A stretch of 64,000 nt of DNA. Source: Magnetococcales bacterium. GTDB taxonomy: Bacteria; Pseudomonadota; Magnetococcia; Magnetococcales; JADFZT01. Made by a program: the position numbers and the translations under genes. The DNA is taken from positions 113,272-177,271 of the forward strand of contig JADFZT010000001.1 in NCBI GenBank assembly GCA_015232395.1, in the 5' to 3' direction. Positions 17,907-26,200 of the stretch are shown here, piece by piece (the first letter of the stretch is position 1; the number at the start of each line of letters is the position of its first letter). The notes below the pieces were generated by a model. That model was not told the DNA's origin. It was given only the letters and a program-made list of their open reading frames with translations, and did not search any database.

Positions 17907-18140
17907 GAACGATACGCCCAGGATGTCGTTTCAGTTTGGATAAACGCCCAAAAGGTATTATGATCATATACTAAAGGGGGCATGCCCTACTTCTTCAGCC
18001 AAGCCTGAAAAGTTTAGGCGTGTCTCCGGTAGAGTTTGGTCTTTCATTTGCTTCCATAAGGATTCGTTTGGCTGATCCATATCATCCATCCCGGATGAGG
18101 GCTCTGGAAAAACAGACTTGACTGTCTGGAGAGACGACTC

Positions 18141-18902
18141 ATGAAAAACAGCCACGAATACCGCTTCATCATCGACGGCTTTACCCCCGAAACCATCCCC
18201 ATGGCCCGTCTTGCCGAGTATATGGCTGACTTGGCAACGATTTTTGGTGAGCGTGAATCCGTCCATTTTGGAGGAGTGGAGTCCGGCAGTGCGAAACTTA
18301 TCCCATGGGTCGAACCAGAAGCGGCACCCAAGGTTAAGTTCAACATCGAACAAGCCAAGGCTGGCCTCGCTCCCAAAGCCGCACAGGACGCCATCCACAA
18401 CATTGACAAACTCCTCCGCGAAGACAATACGACTGGACGCCTTACCAATAATGAGGGGGCGGAAATCATTCCATTCCCTGGACGAGAAGCCCCTACCCCC
18501 ACGACTTACGGTCCTTTCAATCAGGAAGGTAGTCTGGACGGAACTGTTTTCAAGCTGGGGGGCCAAAAGCTGGGTGGCCAAAACGACCTTTATCCTGTAG
18601 GATTGCAGTCTGAAAATATTGTTTATAACTGTGTAGCCAGTTTATCTCTGGTTAAATGCCTTAGTAAATTTATTATGGGGCCGGAACTGCGTGTCTGGGG
18701 GAAAGGTCGGTGGTTCCGGAGTGAAGAGGGCCAGTGGGAGTTAAGAAAATTCAGGATCAATAGCTTCGACCCGCTTGAGGAAAAGAAACTCACAGAAGTG
18801 GTGAAAGAACTCAGAGCCATTCCTGGCAGTGGATGGAATGAGATAGAAGATCCTTTTGCAGAGTTACATCGAATTCGACACGGTGATGATGGAGTGAGTT
18901 GA
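18141..18902 (+). CDS. Uncharacterised protein paired with a PIN-domain gene
   Basis: This 253-residue cytoplasmic protein has an N-terminal alpha/beta region (YRFIIDGFTPETIPMARLAE), a middle segment SGSAKLIPWVEPEA, and a C-terminal region of strands and helices (KFRINSFDPLEEKKLTEVVK). I do not recognise the family. The stop codon overlaps the next start (TGATG), so the two are co-translated. The local sequence becomes AT-richer towards the 3' end, suggesting an acquired pair. It could be an antitoxin-like or substrate-guiding partner of the PIN protein. Confidence 0.6.
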   Translation: MKNSHEYRFIIDGFTPETIPMARLAEYMADLATIFGERESVHFGGVESGSAKLIPWVEPEAAPKVKFNIEQAKAGLAPKAAQDAIHNIDKLLREDNTTGRLTNNEGAEIIPFPGREAPTPTTYGPFNQEGSLDGTVFKLGGQKLGGQNDLYPVGLQSENIVYNCVASLSLVKCLSKFIMGPELRVWGKGRWFRSEEGQWELRKFRINSFDPLEEKKLTEVVKELRAIPGSGWNEIEDPFAELHRIRHGDDGVS

Positions 18903-19438
18903 TGGTTGTTTTTGATTCCACCTTACTGCTTGTTTTCCTCAATGAAAACACCAATATACCGAATGACCCGACAACAGGCCTTCCGGTCGAAAAAGCACGT
19001 GAACGAATCGATCACCTAATTGAAACCTTAGATAAAAACAAAGTCAAAATTATCATACCAACACCAGCTCTAAGTGAAGTTCTGGTTAGAGCTAAAGCTG
19101 CTGGCAATGAATATCTTCTACGTCTAGAAAAATATTCGTCTTTTCAAATCACTCCATTTGAAAAGATGGCCGCTATAGAACTGGCTGAAATGACAAAAAA
19201 GGCCATCAAAAAAGGTGATAAAAAGGGAGGAAGCAGCGAAACGTGGGCAAAAGTCAAATTTGATCGACAAATTTTGGCCATTGGCAGAGTTGCCGGAGCT
19301 TCTACGATCTATTCGGATGACAACGGCTTAAAAGAAACGGGACGTATGTTAGGGTTCAAGATTCTATCACTGGCCGATCTGGATGTACCGCACAAGCAGC
19401 TTTCCTTTTCAAAAGAAGAACTCTCTCATTCAGATTGA
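18902..19438 (+). CDS. PIN-domain protein
   Basis: The 178-residue protein starts at the ATG at 18902, which shares a base with the preceding stop. A PIN layout is visible: MVVFDSTLLLVFLNE with the first Asp, IIIPTPALSEVLVRA with the Glu, VKFDRQILAIGRVAGA with a third acidic residue, and STIYSDDNGLKETGRMLG with the terminal Asp pair. This fits an Mg-dependent RNase of the VapC superfamily. It is longer than typical VapC (about 130 residues). The gene is AT-rich relative to its neighbours. Confidence 0.75.
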   Translation: MVVFDSTLLLVFLNENTNIPNDPTTGLPVEKARERIDHLIETLDKNKVKIIIPTPALSEVLVRAKAAGNEYLLRLEKYSSFQITPFEKMAAIELAEMTKKAIKKGDKKGGSSETWAKVKFDRQILAIGRVAGASTIYSDDNGLKETGRMLGFKILSLADLDVPHKQLSFSKEELSHSD

Positions 19439-19470
19439 TCCAATCTGATAAGTCATATTCCATCCCCCTA

Positions 19471-20259
19471 TCAAACCACGCTGCCTGCCTTTTTCACATC
19501 CTGCTCTGTCCACCTCAGTTTGAGATAAGCCAGCCCGATAAAACCGTTGACCAGTGGGGTACGCAAAAAATGGAAGGCGTCATAGAAGGGATTGAAGGAG
19601 TAGCTATTCCATTCCGGTGGCGTCCAAAAAAAACGGAGAGCCAATGCATCCATCAGAATAAAGAAACAATGGATCACCACCATCCCTAGCACCAGTCGGG
19701 AGGCATTGCCACGGGACAAGCGCCAGGAGTCGATAAATTGAACCCCCTGGCCGAGGGCGATTTTGGGAAACATCAGAAAAAAACGAAATATCGGCAGGAT
19801 AAAAATGACGCTGGCTGCGGTCGCAAAGATAATGTGTGCATCCGGGATAAAGGGGATGGGGGGCAATTTGGGCCAGACAAAAAGTGAGAAAATCGCAAAT
19901 ACAAAGAGGACGATCATCACCAATACCAAAGGAAATAACACCACCAACACCAGATATTGAGTCTCCCTCTTTCCAAAGCGAAGATGGAACCATCCACCAG
20001 GGGTGGGGGTAGTCTTTAACACCACATGATACCAAGGGATGGCAAAGGCGACATAAAGATATCCGCTGAGAACCACACCTATGATTTCAATGGCGAAAGG
20101 AGGGCCTGCTGGTGAGGCATATTGATCCAAGACCAAATGGATAGCCAAACCACCCAGAAAAGGTATGGTAGCCAGACGGAGGAAAATGCGGAAATGGCTG
20201 ACCAATAATTGCAAAGATTCGGACAGTGTCTGAAAAACATAAATTTGGACTGGCATCAT
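19471..20259 (-). CDS. Multi-pass inner-membrane protein
   Basis: The 262 residues contain about six hydrophobic segments, for example IEIIGVVLSGYLYVAFAIPW, TQYLVLVVLFPLVLVMIVLF, HIIFATAASVIFILPIFRFF and ASRLVLGMVVIHCFFILMDA. Between segments 5 and 6 is the motif FIDSWRLSRGNASRL, seen in conserved membrane proteins with a repeated SW.L..GN motif and no defined function. It is the downstream neighbour of hemW on the same strand, separated by 8 bp, so probably one transcript. No enzymatic residues are evident. Confidence 0.7.
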   Translation of the reverse strand: MMPVQIYVFQTLSESLQLLVSHFRIFLRLATIPFLGGLAIHLVLDQYASPAGPPFAIEIIGVVLSGYLYVAFAIPWYHVVLKTTPTPGGWFHLRFGKRETQYLVLVVLFPLVLVMIVLFVFAIFSLFVWPKLPPIPFIPDAHIIFATAASVIFILPIFRFFLMFPKIALGQGVQFIDSWRLSRGNASRLVLGMVVIHCFFILMDALALRFFWTPPEWNSYSFNPFYDAFHFLRTPLVNGFIGLAYLKLRWTEQDVKKAGSVV

Positions 20260-20267
20260 TTCCCTTT

Positions 20268-21452
20268 CTAAACCAACGCCACCATCACCCCATCCCCCAG
20301 CAGAAGCCCCTTATCCGTCAGCCATACCCGCTCCGGCGTCACCCTCACAAGCCCCTCCTCAACAAATCGTTCCACCTCCCGAGGCTTCCTCTCCAGCAAA
20401 TCCGCCCCAGCGATCTCTCTGTAAAGGGCGCGTGCCATCCCCTCCTTGCGTCTCAAACCCATCAGCAAACACTCTGAGGCGGCCTCTTCCGGGGAAACAG
20501 GGGTCATGGGGGGGATGGCGGGGGGATCGGCTTCCATGGATTCCATGTAGCTCTCCGGGCTAACGGAATGGACTGAACGATGGGTGGCGCCATCCTCGCC
20601 AGTCCACTTGCCGTGAGCCGAAGCCCCCAGCCCCAGATAATCCCCAAACAACCAGTAGTGATCGTTGTGGCGGCAGGGATAGCCCGGTTTGGCAAAGTTG
20701 GATATTTCGTAAGGCAGGTAGCCATGATGAGAGAGAATCGAGCGGGTTTCCTGGAAAAGCTCCAGCTGGATCTCCTCTTCCGGCAGCCTTCGATCCATCT
20801 TGCGGACATGAAAGGGGGTGCCAGGCTCAACCGTCAGCTGATAGCAGGAAAGATGCTCCGGTGAAAATTCAAGCGCCCGGAAAAGCTCCCCCTGCCACTG
20901 CTCCAAAGTATGACCCGGCGTGCCGAAGATAAGGTCCAGATTGAGATTATCCACCCCCGCCTCCCTGGCAGCAACAATCGCTGCTTGCGCCTTGGCCAAG
21001 CGATGGGGGCGCTCCAGCTGCTTCAGGCGATCATCAGAAAAAGCCTGAATCCCCAAGCTAAAGCGATTGATCCCCGCTTCCAGATAACCCGACAGACGTT
21101 CCACGGTGACCGATTCGGGATTCGCCTCCAGAGTGATCTCACAGGTAGGAAAAAGATCGAATTGGTCGGAAATGACCTCCAGGATAGTGGCGATTGAGGC
21201 GGGTTGAAAAAGGGAAGGGGTGCCACCGCCGATAAAAATTGAGGCCAAGGGACGATCATCTGTGGCCAGCCACTGCCGCCAAGCGCGAATTTCTTTTAGA
21301 AGAGAGTGAGTATAGCGTTCTTCCGGAAGGGTATTTTCTACTTGGGAGGCAAAATCGCAGTATGGACACTTATGGGCGCAGAAGGGGAGGTGAAGGTAGA
21401 GGGATAGGGGGCGGTTTTTGGGGAGGGGAAAGGTTTTTAAATACAAGATCAA
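20268..21452 (-). CDS. hemW: HemW radical-SAM haem chaperone
   Basis: HemW is a radical-SAM-related protein that transfers haem (formerly annotated as a coproporphyrinogen III oxidase). The 394-residue protein has the [4Fe-4S] motif CAHKCPYC (Cys25, 29, 32), the SAM motif FIGGGTPSLF, ANPESVT, FSLGIQAFSD and the C-terminal HemN domain (YLGLGASAHGKW). The only start in reach is TTG at 21452, which lies at the edge of repeat B copy 1, with no good RBS, so the true N-terminus is uncertain. An insertion of repeat B may have replaced the original start region. Confidence 0.9.
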   Translation of the reverse strand: MILYLKTFPLPKNRPLSLYLHLPFCAHKCPYCDFASQVENTLPEERYTHSLLKEIRAWRQWLATDDRPLASIFIGGGTPSLFQPASIATILEVISDQFDLFPTCEITLEANPESVTVERLSGYLEAGINRFSLGIQAFSDDRLKQLERPHRLAKAQAAIVAAREAGVDNLNLDLIFGTPGHTLEQWQGELFRALEFSPEHLSCYQLTVEPGTPFHVRKMDRRLPEEEIQLELFQETRSILSHHGYLPYEISNFAKPGYPCRHNDHYWLFGDYLGLGASAHGKWTGEDGATHRSVHSVSPESYMESMEADPPAIPPMTPVSPEEAASECLLMGLRRKEGMARALYREIAGADLLERKPREVERFVEEGLVRVTPERVWLTDKGLLLGDGVMVALV

Positions 21453-21608
21453 GACCTTGGGGGCTTCGCCCCCAATCCCCCGGGGGGTTGGAAAATCAAG
21501 ATCAAAGGATGAAAATCAAGATCAAAAGATTAGAAGCAAAATCTAGATCAAAATCCAAACCTTGGGGGAGGGAACTCCCCCAAACCCCTACCTTTTTTTA
21601 ATAGTATA
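21446..21608 (+). repeat. Double-hairpin repeat B, copy 1
   Basis: Hairpin 1 is CTTGGGGGCTTCGCCCCCAA followed by CCCCCGGGGGG. A low-G spacer of imperfect AAAATCAAGATC units follows. Hairpin 2 is CTTGGGGG-AGGGAA-CTCCCCCAA, then CCCCTACC, a T7 run and TAATAGT. It lies between the hemW and rph genes, both transcribed leftward. Hairpin 2 with its T-run looks like an intrinsic terminator for + strand transcription. Confidence 0.8.
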
Positions 21609-21614
21609 AAACCA

Positions 21615-22337
21615 TTATTTCGTCAGCAACGCCTTCTTTTGGGCAGCAACCAGCTCCTGAATCCCCTTCTCAGCCAAATCCGTCAAATCATTCAAATCCT
21701 TCCGACTAAAAGGAACCCCCTCAGCCGTCCCCTGAATCTCAACAATCCCACCATTCGCCGTCATCACAAAATTCATGTCCGTATCACACGTCGAATCCTC
21801 TTCATAATTCAAATCCAAAAGAGGTACCCCACCCAACATGCCACAACTCACCGCACCTAAAAAATCAGTGATCGGCAACTCACCAATCCGACCCTGATCC
21901 TGCAACCAACGACAACAATCCATCAACGCCACAAAAGCACCCGTAATCGAAGCCGTCCTGGTCCCCCCATCCGCCTGCAACACATCACAATCAATCCAAA
22001 TCGTCCGCTTGCCCAACTTCGGCAAATCCGTCACCGAACGCAAAGAACGTCCAATCAAACGCTGAATCTCCAACGTCCGACCACCCTGCTTGCCCCTGGT
22101 CGCCTCACGAGATGAACGATCATGGGTCGAACGCGGCAACATGCCATACTCCCCCGTCACCCAACCCCGATCCTGATTACGCATCCAACGGGGCTGACGC
22201 TCCTCCACACTCGCCGTACACAACACCCGGGTCCGACCACAGGAAATCAAACACGAACCTTCCGCATGCTCGCTAAAACCACGGGTGATGGTCACCGGGC
22301 GCAGTTGATCCGGTGAACGACCGTCAGGTCTCGACAT
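21615..22337 (-). CDS. rph: Ribonuclease PH
   Basis: RNase PH is a phosphorolytic 3'-5' exonuclease that trims tRNA 3' ends. The 240-residue protein is full length, with [20 protein letters not shown], the phosphate-site region [19 protein letters not shown], and the conserved [20 protein letters not shown]. Codon use is unlike its neighbours: the coding strand is nearly free of C at third positions. By hand count, + strand bases 21661-21960 contain 34 G and 112 C in 300. The bias fades towards the gene's 5' end, away from repeat B. Confidence 0.97.
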   Translation of the reverse strand: MSRPDGRSPDQLRPVTITRGFSEHAEGSCLISCGRTRVLCTASVEERQPRWMRNQDRGWVTGEYGMLPRSTHDRSSREATRGKQGGRTLEIQRLIGRSLRSVTDLPKLGKRTIWIDCDVLQADGGTRTASITGAFVALMDCCRWLQDQGRIGELPITDFLGAVSCGMLGGVPLLDLNYEEDSTCDTDMNFVMTANGGIVEIQGTAEGVPFSRKDLNDLTDLAEKGIQELVAAQKKALLTK

Positions 22338-22397
22338 ACTGATTTACTCCAGAAAGAAAAAGATAAAAAGAGACGAAAGGAGAAAAAAGGCAGGCAG

Positions 22398-22435
22398 CTC
22401 TGCCGGGTCCAAGAGGAACCCCGGACCCGGCAGAG
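22398..22435 (-). terminator. Terminator downstream of dsrK
   Basis: A perfect 13-bp inverted repeat, CTCTGCCGGGTCC and GGACCCGGCAGAG, has a 12-base loop. On the - strand it is followed within 10 bases by a T6 run. It ends the dsr transcript and separates it from rph. Confidence 0.85.
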
Positions 22436-22448
22436 TGAATTTCAAAAG

Positions 22449-23948
22449 CTAGACGATACCCTTTTTGGCACCCAGCTGAATGGCATTACTCACCAACTGA
22501 TGCACACCACCCACGGTATCCATGGGGATGCCGTACATGGGAAGGATCTTGGTAAACTGCGCCTTACAAATCGCACAGATCAGACCCAAAAAGTTGACCC
22601 CATTCTTATCCATCACCCGCTTCAAGGCCGTCACCCGAGGCAAAGCCCCCTTGATGCGAATGTCCATCAATTCGTCGGTCAAAATACCGCCACCGCCACC
22701 GCAGCAGAAGGTCTTCTCACCGATGGTATCCTCATCCATCTCGACAAATCGATTGGCCGTGGCTTTGATCAACTCCCGGGGAATCATCATCTGGCCACCC
22801 GCATGGGGCCCCATCCGGGTCGCCCGGGCCACGTTACAGGAGTCGTGGAAGGTAATGACGTGCTCGTCGTTGGCCTCCTTGTCGAAGACCAAAGCACCCT
22901 GTTTGTAAAGATCGTGGGTAAACTCACAGATGTGCTGGGGCACCGGATAGTTGGGATCCAGAAAGTCGAACGGTCCCATCAGGGTGTTCCAAAAGCTGTA
23001 AGCCGCACGCCAAGCGTGACCACACTCACCCACCACGATCCGTTTGACCTTCAACTCCCGGGCCTGCTCGGCAATCCGGGAAGCAATGCGACGCTTGTTC
23101 TCATAAGAACCGATAAACATGCCAAAGTTGGCAGCTTCAGCGGCATAGGAGCTGATGGTGAAGGAGATGCCGGCTTGATGAAACACCTTGGCATAACCCA
23201 TCAAAGACATGATGTGGGGCTCAGAGAAAAAGTCCGCCGAAGGAGGCACCAACAAAACATCCGCCCCCTCCTGATCCAGAGGCAAGCGCACTTCGTGGCC
23301 GCAATTGTCCAGCATGTCCTCTTCCAGGAACTCCAGGGTTCCCTTCAGAGCAGGCTTGGGAATGCCCAGGTTGTTGCCGATTTCGTGGACCTTGGCGACA
23401 ATTTCGGTGGTATATTTATGACCCACACCGATGGCATCCATAATCTCCCGAGCCGCCATGGTGACCTCAGCGGTGTCGATGCCGTAAGGACAAAAGACCG
23501 AGCAACGCCGACACTGGGAGCATTGGTGGAAATAGGTGAACCACTTGTGCAGGGTCTCTTCGTCAAACTCGGCAGCCCCCACCACACCCGGCAACAGCTT
23601 ACCAGCCGGGGTAAAGTAGCGCCGATAGACATCCCGCATCAGCTCGGCACGCTGCACCGGCATGTTGTTGGGATCCTGGGTGCCCAGAAAATAGTGGCAC
23701 TTGTCGGCACAGGCGCCGCATTTGACGCAGATGTCCATGAACACCTGGAGGGACCGATACTTTTTCAGCATCTCCCCCATCTTTTCGATGCCCTTTTCCT
23801 GCCAGTTTTCCACACGCTCCCCGGGGAATCCCAGGGGGGCCATGTGCTTGTCTACGGCAGGATAGGGTTTCAGGTGCCCCGTGGTCCCCTCTTTCAGGGG
23901 AGGCGTCTCGATGTCTTCCGGTATTTCCGGAACCTCGTAATCAGCCAC
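22449..23948 (-). CDS. dsrK: DsrK, heterodisulfide reductase-like iron-sulfur subunit
   Basis: DsrK is the cytoplasmic catalytic subunit of the DsrMK(JOP) membrane complex, which exchanges electrons between quinone and the DsrC disulfide/trisulfide. The 499-residue protein has two [4Fe-4S] motifs, CVKCGACADKC and CSQCRRCSVFC. It also has CCG-type segments, FHDSCNVARATRMG and TFCCGGGGGILTDE, plus GLICAICKAQF, that bind the non-cubane cluster as in HdrB. Start is GTG with GAGGAG upstream. It follows dsrM by 93 bp and ends in a strong terminator, so J, O and P are not encoded downstream here. Confidence 0.93.
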   Translation of the reverse strand: MADYEVPEIPEDIETPPLKEGTTGHLKPYPAVDKHMAPLGFPGERVENWQEKGIEKMGEMLKKYRSLQVFMDICVKCGACADKCHYFLGTQDPNNMPVQRAELMRDVYRRYFTPAGKLLPGVVGAAEFDEETLHKWFTYFHQCSQCRRCSVFCPYGIDTAEVTMAAREIMDAIGVGHKYTTEIVAKVHEIGNNLGIPKPALKGTLEFLEEDMLDNCGHEVRLPLDQEGADVLLVPPSADFFSEPHIMSLMGYAKVFHQAGISFTISSYAAEAANFGMFIGSYENKRRIASRIAEQARELKVKRIVVGECGHAWRAAYSFWNTLMGPFDFLDPNYPVPQHICEFTHDLYKQGALVFDKEANDEHVITFHDSCNVARATRMGPHAGGQMMIPRELIKATANRFVEMDEDTIGEKTFCCGGGGGILTDELMDIRIKGALPRVTALKRVMDKNGVNFLGLICAICKAQFTKILPMYGIPMDTVGGVHQLVSNAIQLGAKKGIV

Positions 23949-24041
23949 GTACCGACTCCTCGTTTCAGATCAGTGAAATCCCGGGGGAAGCCGGTAAGGC
24001 TCAACCCGAGTGGATCAATCAGGAAAAACTCACGCTGCTCT

Positions 24042-24752
24042 TTACTTGTCAGCCCAGGGATTGACGTGCCGCTTTTCCCGGGGATTGTCCACCTGATAGC
24101 GGGTGGGGGCAAAAAAGATCCCACCAAGATGCATCAGCTTGCTAAAAGGAAAGAGCAGGATCAGCGCAAAAGCCATCAGCAGATGCAGGATGAAAATCCA
24201 GTCGCCAGCCATCTGGGGGGAAAAGCTCTGGAAAGGCACCAGAAGATCCACCATGGAGGCCTTCACCGCGACGATGTCCGGGCGGATAAAAAATTTCATC
24301 ACCAGACCGGTAAAGCCGATGCCCAAAAGCAGCAGCAACCAGCCATAGTCAGCCTTGGAAGAGATGTAGCGCACCCGGTCGATAAAGATCCGGCGCAGCA
24401 ACAGCACCCCCAGACCACCCATCATGGCCAAACCCGCCAACACCCCCAAAATCTGGATGTGGGCAAACAGAGGGGGGAGGGGATCCACAAAGTAGCGCAG
24501 ATGGCGGATCGCCACCAAAACCAAGGCCCCGTGGAAGGCTATGGAACCCGCCCAGGCCAGTTTGTCCCCCTTGAAGAGGCTGTTGAAAAGGACCACTTCC
24601 AGAAAAAGCCTTCGAATCACCCCAAATCGACTGGTGGGGGCTGGGGTCGTGGCTATCTTGAGGGGTGCGGTGGATCGCAGGTAGGTCGAAATCCGCCACA
24701 CGAAGCCGATGACAAAAATACCAAGGACGAGGTATGCGAGGACCGTAAGCAT
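24042..24752 (-). CDS. dsrM: DsrM, membrane cytochrome b subunit
   Basis: The 236-residue protein is NarI/HdrE-like, with five or so hydrophobic spans: VLAYLVLGIFVIGFVWRIST, SIAFHGALVLVAIRHLRYFV, IQILGVLAGLAMMGGLGVLL, YGWLLLLLGIGFTGLVMKFF and WIFILHLLMAFALILLFPFS. Histidines in AFHGALVLVAIRHLR and LHLLMAF are positioned as haem b ligands. DsrM passes electrons between the quinone pool and DsrK. It is shorter than many DsrM proteins (about 330 residues) but matches the C-terminal NarI-type core. The next gene on its strand is dsrK. Confidence 0.9.
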   Translation of the reverse strand: MLTVLAYLVLGIFVIGFVWRISTYLRSTAPLKIATTPAPTSRFGVIRRLFLEVVLFNSLFKGDKLAWAGSIAFHGALVLVAIRHLRYFVDPLPPLFAHIQILGVLAGLAMMGGLGVLLLRRIFIDRVRYISSKADYGWLLLLLGIGFTGLVMKFFIRPDIVAVKASMVDLLVPFQSFSPQMAGDWIFILHLLMAFALILLFPFSKLMHLGGIFFAPTRYQVDNPREKRHVNPWADK

Positions 24753-24889
24753 GCGGTTTTCCCGTCAGGGCGCGAGTTATCGTTAACGGCGGCGGGAGGT
24801 AAGCCCTAACCCGATTGCAGGTGTACAGGACTTCCTTTCTGTTCTGTACAGAAACAGAAAACCGCCTTCACATAGGACGAAAACCGGTT

Positions 24890-24948
24890 CCTCCCAGGAT
24901 AGGCAGACTGCATGCCTCCCCTGGGAAAAACCGGTTTCGAATACATCA
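24890..24948. other. Inverted repeat between dsrC and dsrM
   Basis: The arms AACCGGTTCCTCCCAGGATA and GGGAAAAACCGGTTTCG, plus the inner pair AGGCAGACTGCATGCCT, form an extended imperfect stem in the 258-bp gap between dsrC and dsrM. On the - strand it follows dsrC and could be a processing or attenuation structure that lets dsrC be expressed at a higher level than dsrMK. No T-run follows immediately, so it is not a standard terminator. Confidence 0.45.
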
Positions 24949-25010
24949 GACCAGTCTGGCTTCCGGCTCTTCCCAGGCGTGTTGCCTTGGGAAAAAACCG
25001 GAAAAAAAAA

Positions 25011-25346
25011 TCAGACGCAGCCAGTCGGCTTGGGGAGGCCAGCAATCTTACAGGCTTGCTTGGCCGGACCGCCGGGATACAGATCGTAGAGATATTTGGT
25101 GTTGCCCTTGTCCTTACCAAGCTTTTTACCAATCGCTTTGGTGAGGATGCGGATCATGGGAGCAATTTTGTACTCTTCATAATATTCCCGCAGAAAGTTG
25201 ACCACTTCCCAGTGGGAAGGAGACATGTCGACATTCTCGGCTTCAGCGAGGTACTCAGCCACTTCCTGGCTCCAGTCACCAAGATTCACAAGATAGCCAT
25301 CTTCGTCAGTTTCGTAGGTTTGTCCACTCAGTTCAAAACTCGGCAT
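25011..25346 (-). CDS. dsrC: DsrC sulfur-carrier protein
   Basis: DsrC carries sulfur as a trisulfide between sulfite reductase (or sulfur relay proteins) and the DsrMK complex. The 111-residue protein has the family core SPSHWEVVNFLREYYEEYKI. Its C-terminal arm, GPAKQACKIAGLPKPTGCV, has both conserved cysteines 11 positions apart; TusE-type proteins keep only the last one. Start ATG has AGAGGAG upstream. It heads the leftward cluster dsrC-dsrM-dsrK. The presence of both cysteines points to a dissimilatory (oxidative or reductive) role. Confidence 0.95.
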   Translation of the reverse strand: MPSFELSGQTYETDEDGYLVNLGDWSQEVAEYLAEAENVDMSPSHWEVVNFLREYYEEYKIAPMIRILTKAIGKKLGKDKGNTKYLYDLYPGGPAKQACKIAGLPKPTGCV

Positions 25347-25858
25347 GATTTCGTTCTCCTCTACTTTCCTAAACTAGGTTATATATCCCCGTTCCATCCA
25401 GACATATTTGATTGGGCCTGCCCGGGAGCCAAATGAAAAACCCGGACTTGCCACCCGGGAGCTTTGTTATTTTTTGCAAGGCCGGAGCAGGAAAAAAAAC
25501 CCGAATCCAGAGGCCATGCCAGACCAGACTAACCCCGCACCCCGAAGCGAACATTAGATTATCATGATTTTCGAATAAGGCAACCCTTCTGTCACACCCG
25601 ATTTGGATTTTCACAGGGCCAAAAACGGGGGGGGTGCCTCACCTTAAAACGCGAAATCGTCACCCAGCCAAAACCGGGGAGAGCACCTGACTGATATTTA
25701 TATCTCCATGTTGACTTGATTGCAAAGGGCACCCAGAATTGATCGCATAATTTTCTGATGGATCCATTCTGAAGATACCGGTCAGGGCCTCGTCAGCCAT
25801 GCCCCAAACTCAGGATGACCTTTAGGAAGGAAACGACAAAATCAGGGAAGGAGTAAAG
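25347..25858. other. Intergenic region upstream of dsrC and ferredoxin gene, 512 bp
   Basis: The region between divergent dsrC and the ferredoxin gene contains two direct copies of CCCGGGAGC (25419 and 25456 region) and an AT-rich stretch at 25690-25770 likely to include promoters. No gene, repeat-family copy or clear sigma-54 site is recognised. Confidence 0.4.
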
Positions 25859-26173
25859 ATGATCAACAAACCCAAACACCACGTATTCGTCTGCATGAAC
25901 ACCCGGCCTGAAGGCCACCCCAGGGGCTCCTGTGGCGCAGTGGGGGCCGGTTCCATTCGGGACGCCTTTGCCAATGAAATGGAAAAACGCGCCCTCTTCG
26001 AGCAGATCTACCTCACCGGCACCTCCTGCATGGGGCCTTGCGACCAAGGTCCTACCGTCGTGGTCTATCCCGAAGGGGTCTGGTATGGCCGGGTCAAGCC
26101 GACGGATATCACTGAAATCGTGGAGCAGCATCTACTGGGTGGAGAACCGGTCGCGCGACTGCGCATCGGCTGA
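25859..26173 (+). CDS. Thioredoxin-like [2Fe-2S] ferredoxin
   Basis: The 104-residue protein has the Cys pattern of thioredoxin-fold [2Fe-2S] ferredoxins (NuoE C-terminal domain and Shethna-type relatives): Cys12 in VFVCMNTRPEG, Cys25 in GSCGAVG, and Cys57 and Cys61 in GTSCMGPCDQGP. Start ATG has GGAAGGAG upstream. It diverges from dsrC. A role as an electron donor or acceptor near the sulfur module is plausible but not shown. Confidence 0.9.
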   Translation: MINKPKHHVFVCMNTRPEGHPRGSCGAVGAGSIRDAFANEMEKRALFEQIYLTGTSCMGPCDQGPTVVVYPEGVWYGRVKPTDITEIVEQHLLGGEPVARLRIG

Positions 26174-26200
26174 GTTGGCGTGAGCAAACCCGGTTTGGGA

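Noticed and set aside
22500..24809. A 769-codon open frame on the + strand opposite dsrK and dsrM
   Set aside because: It is antisense to two clearly conserved genes; His/Gln/Gly-rich composition and lack of motifs are typical of shadow frames in GC-rich DNA.
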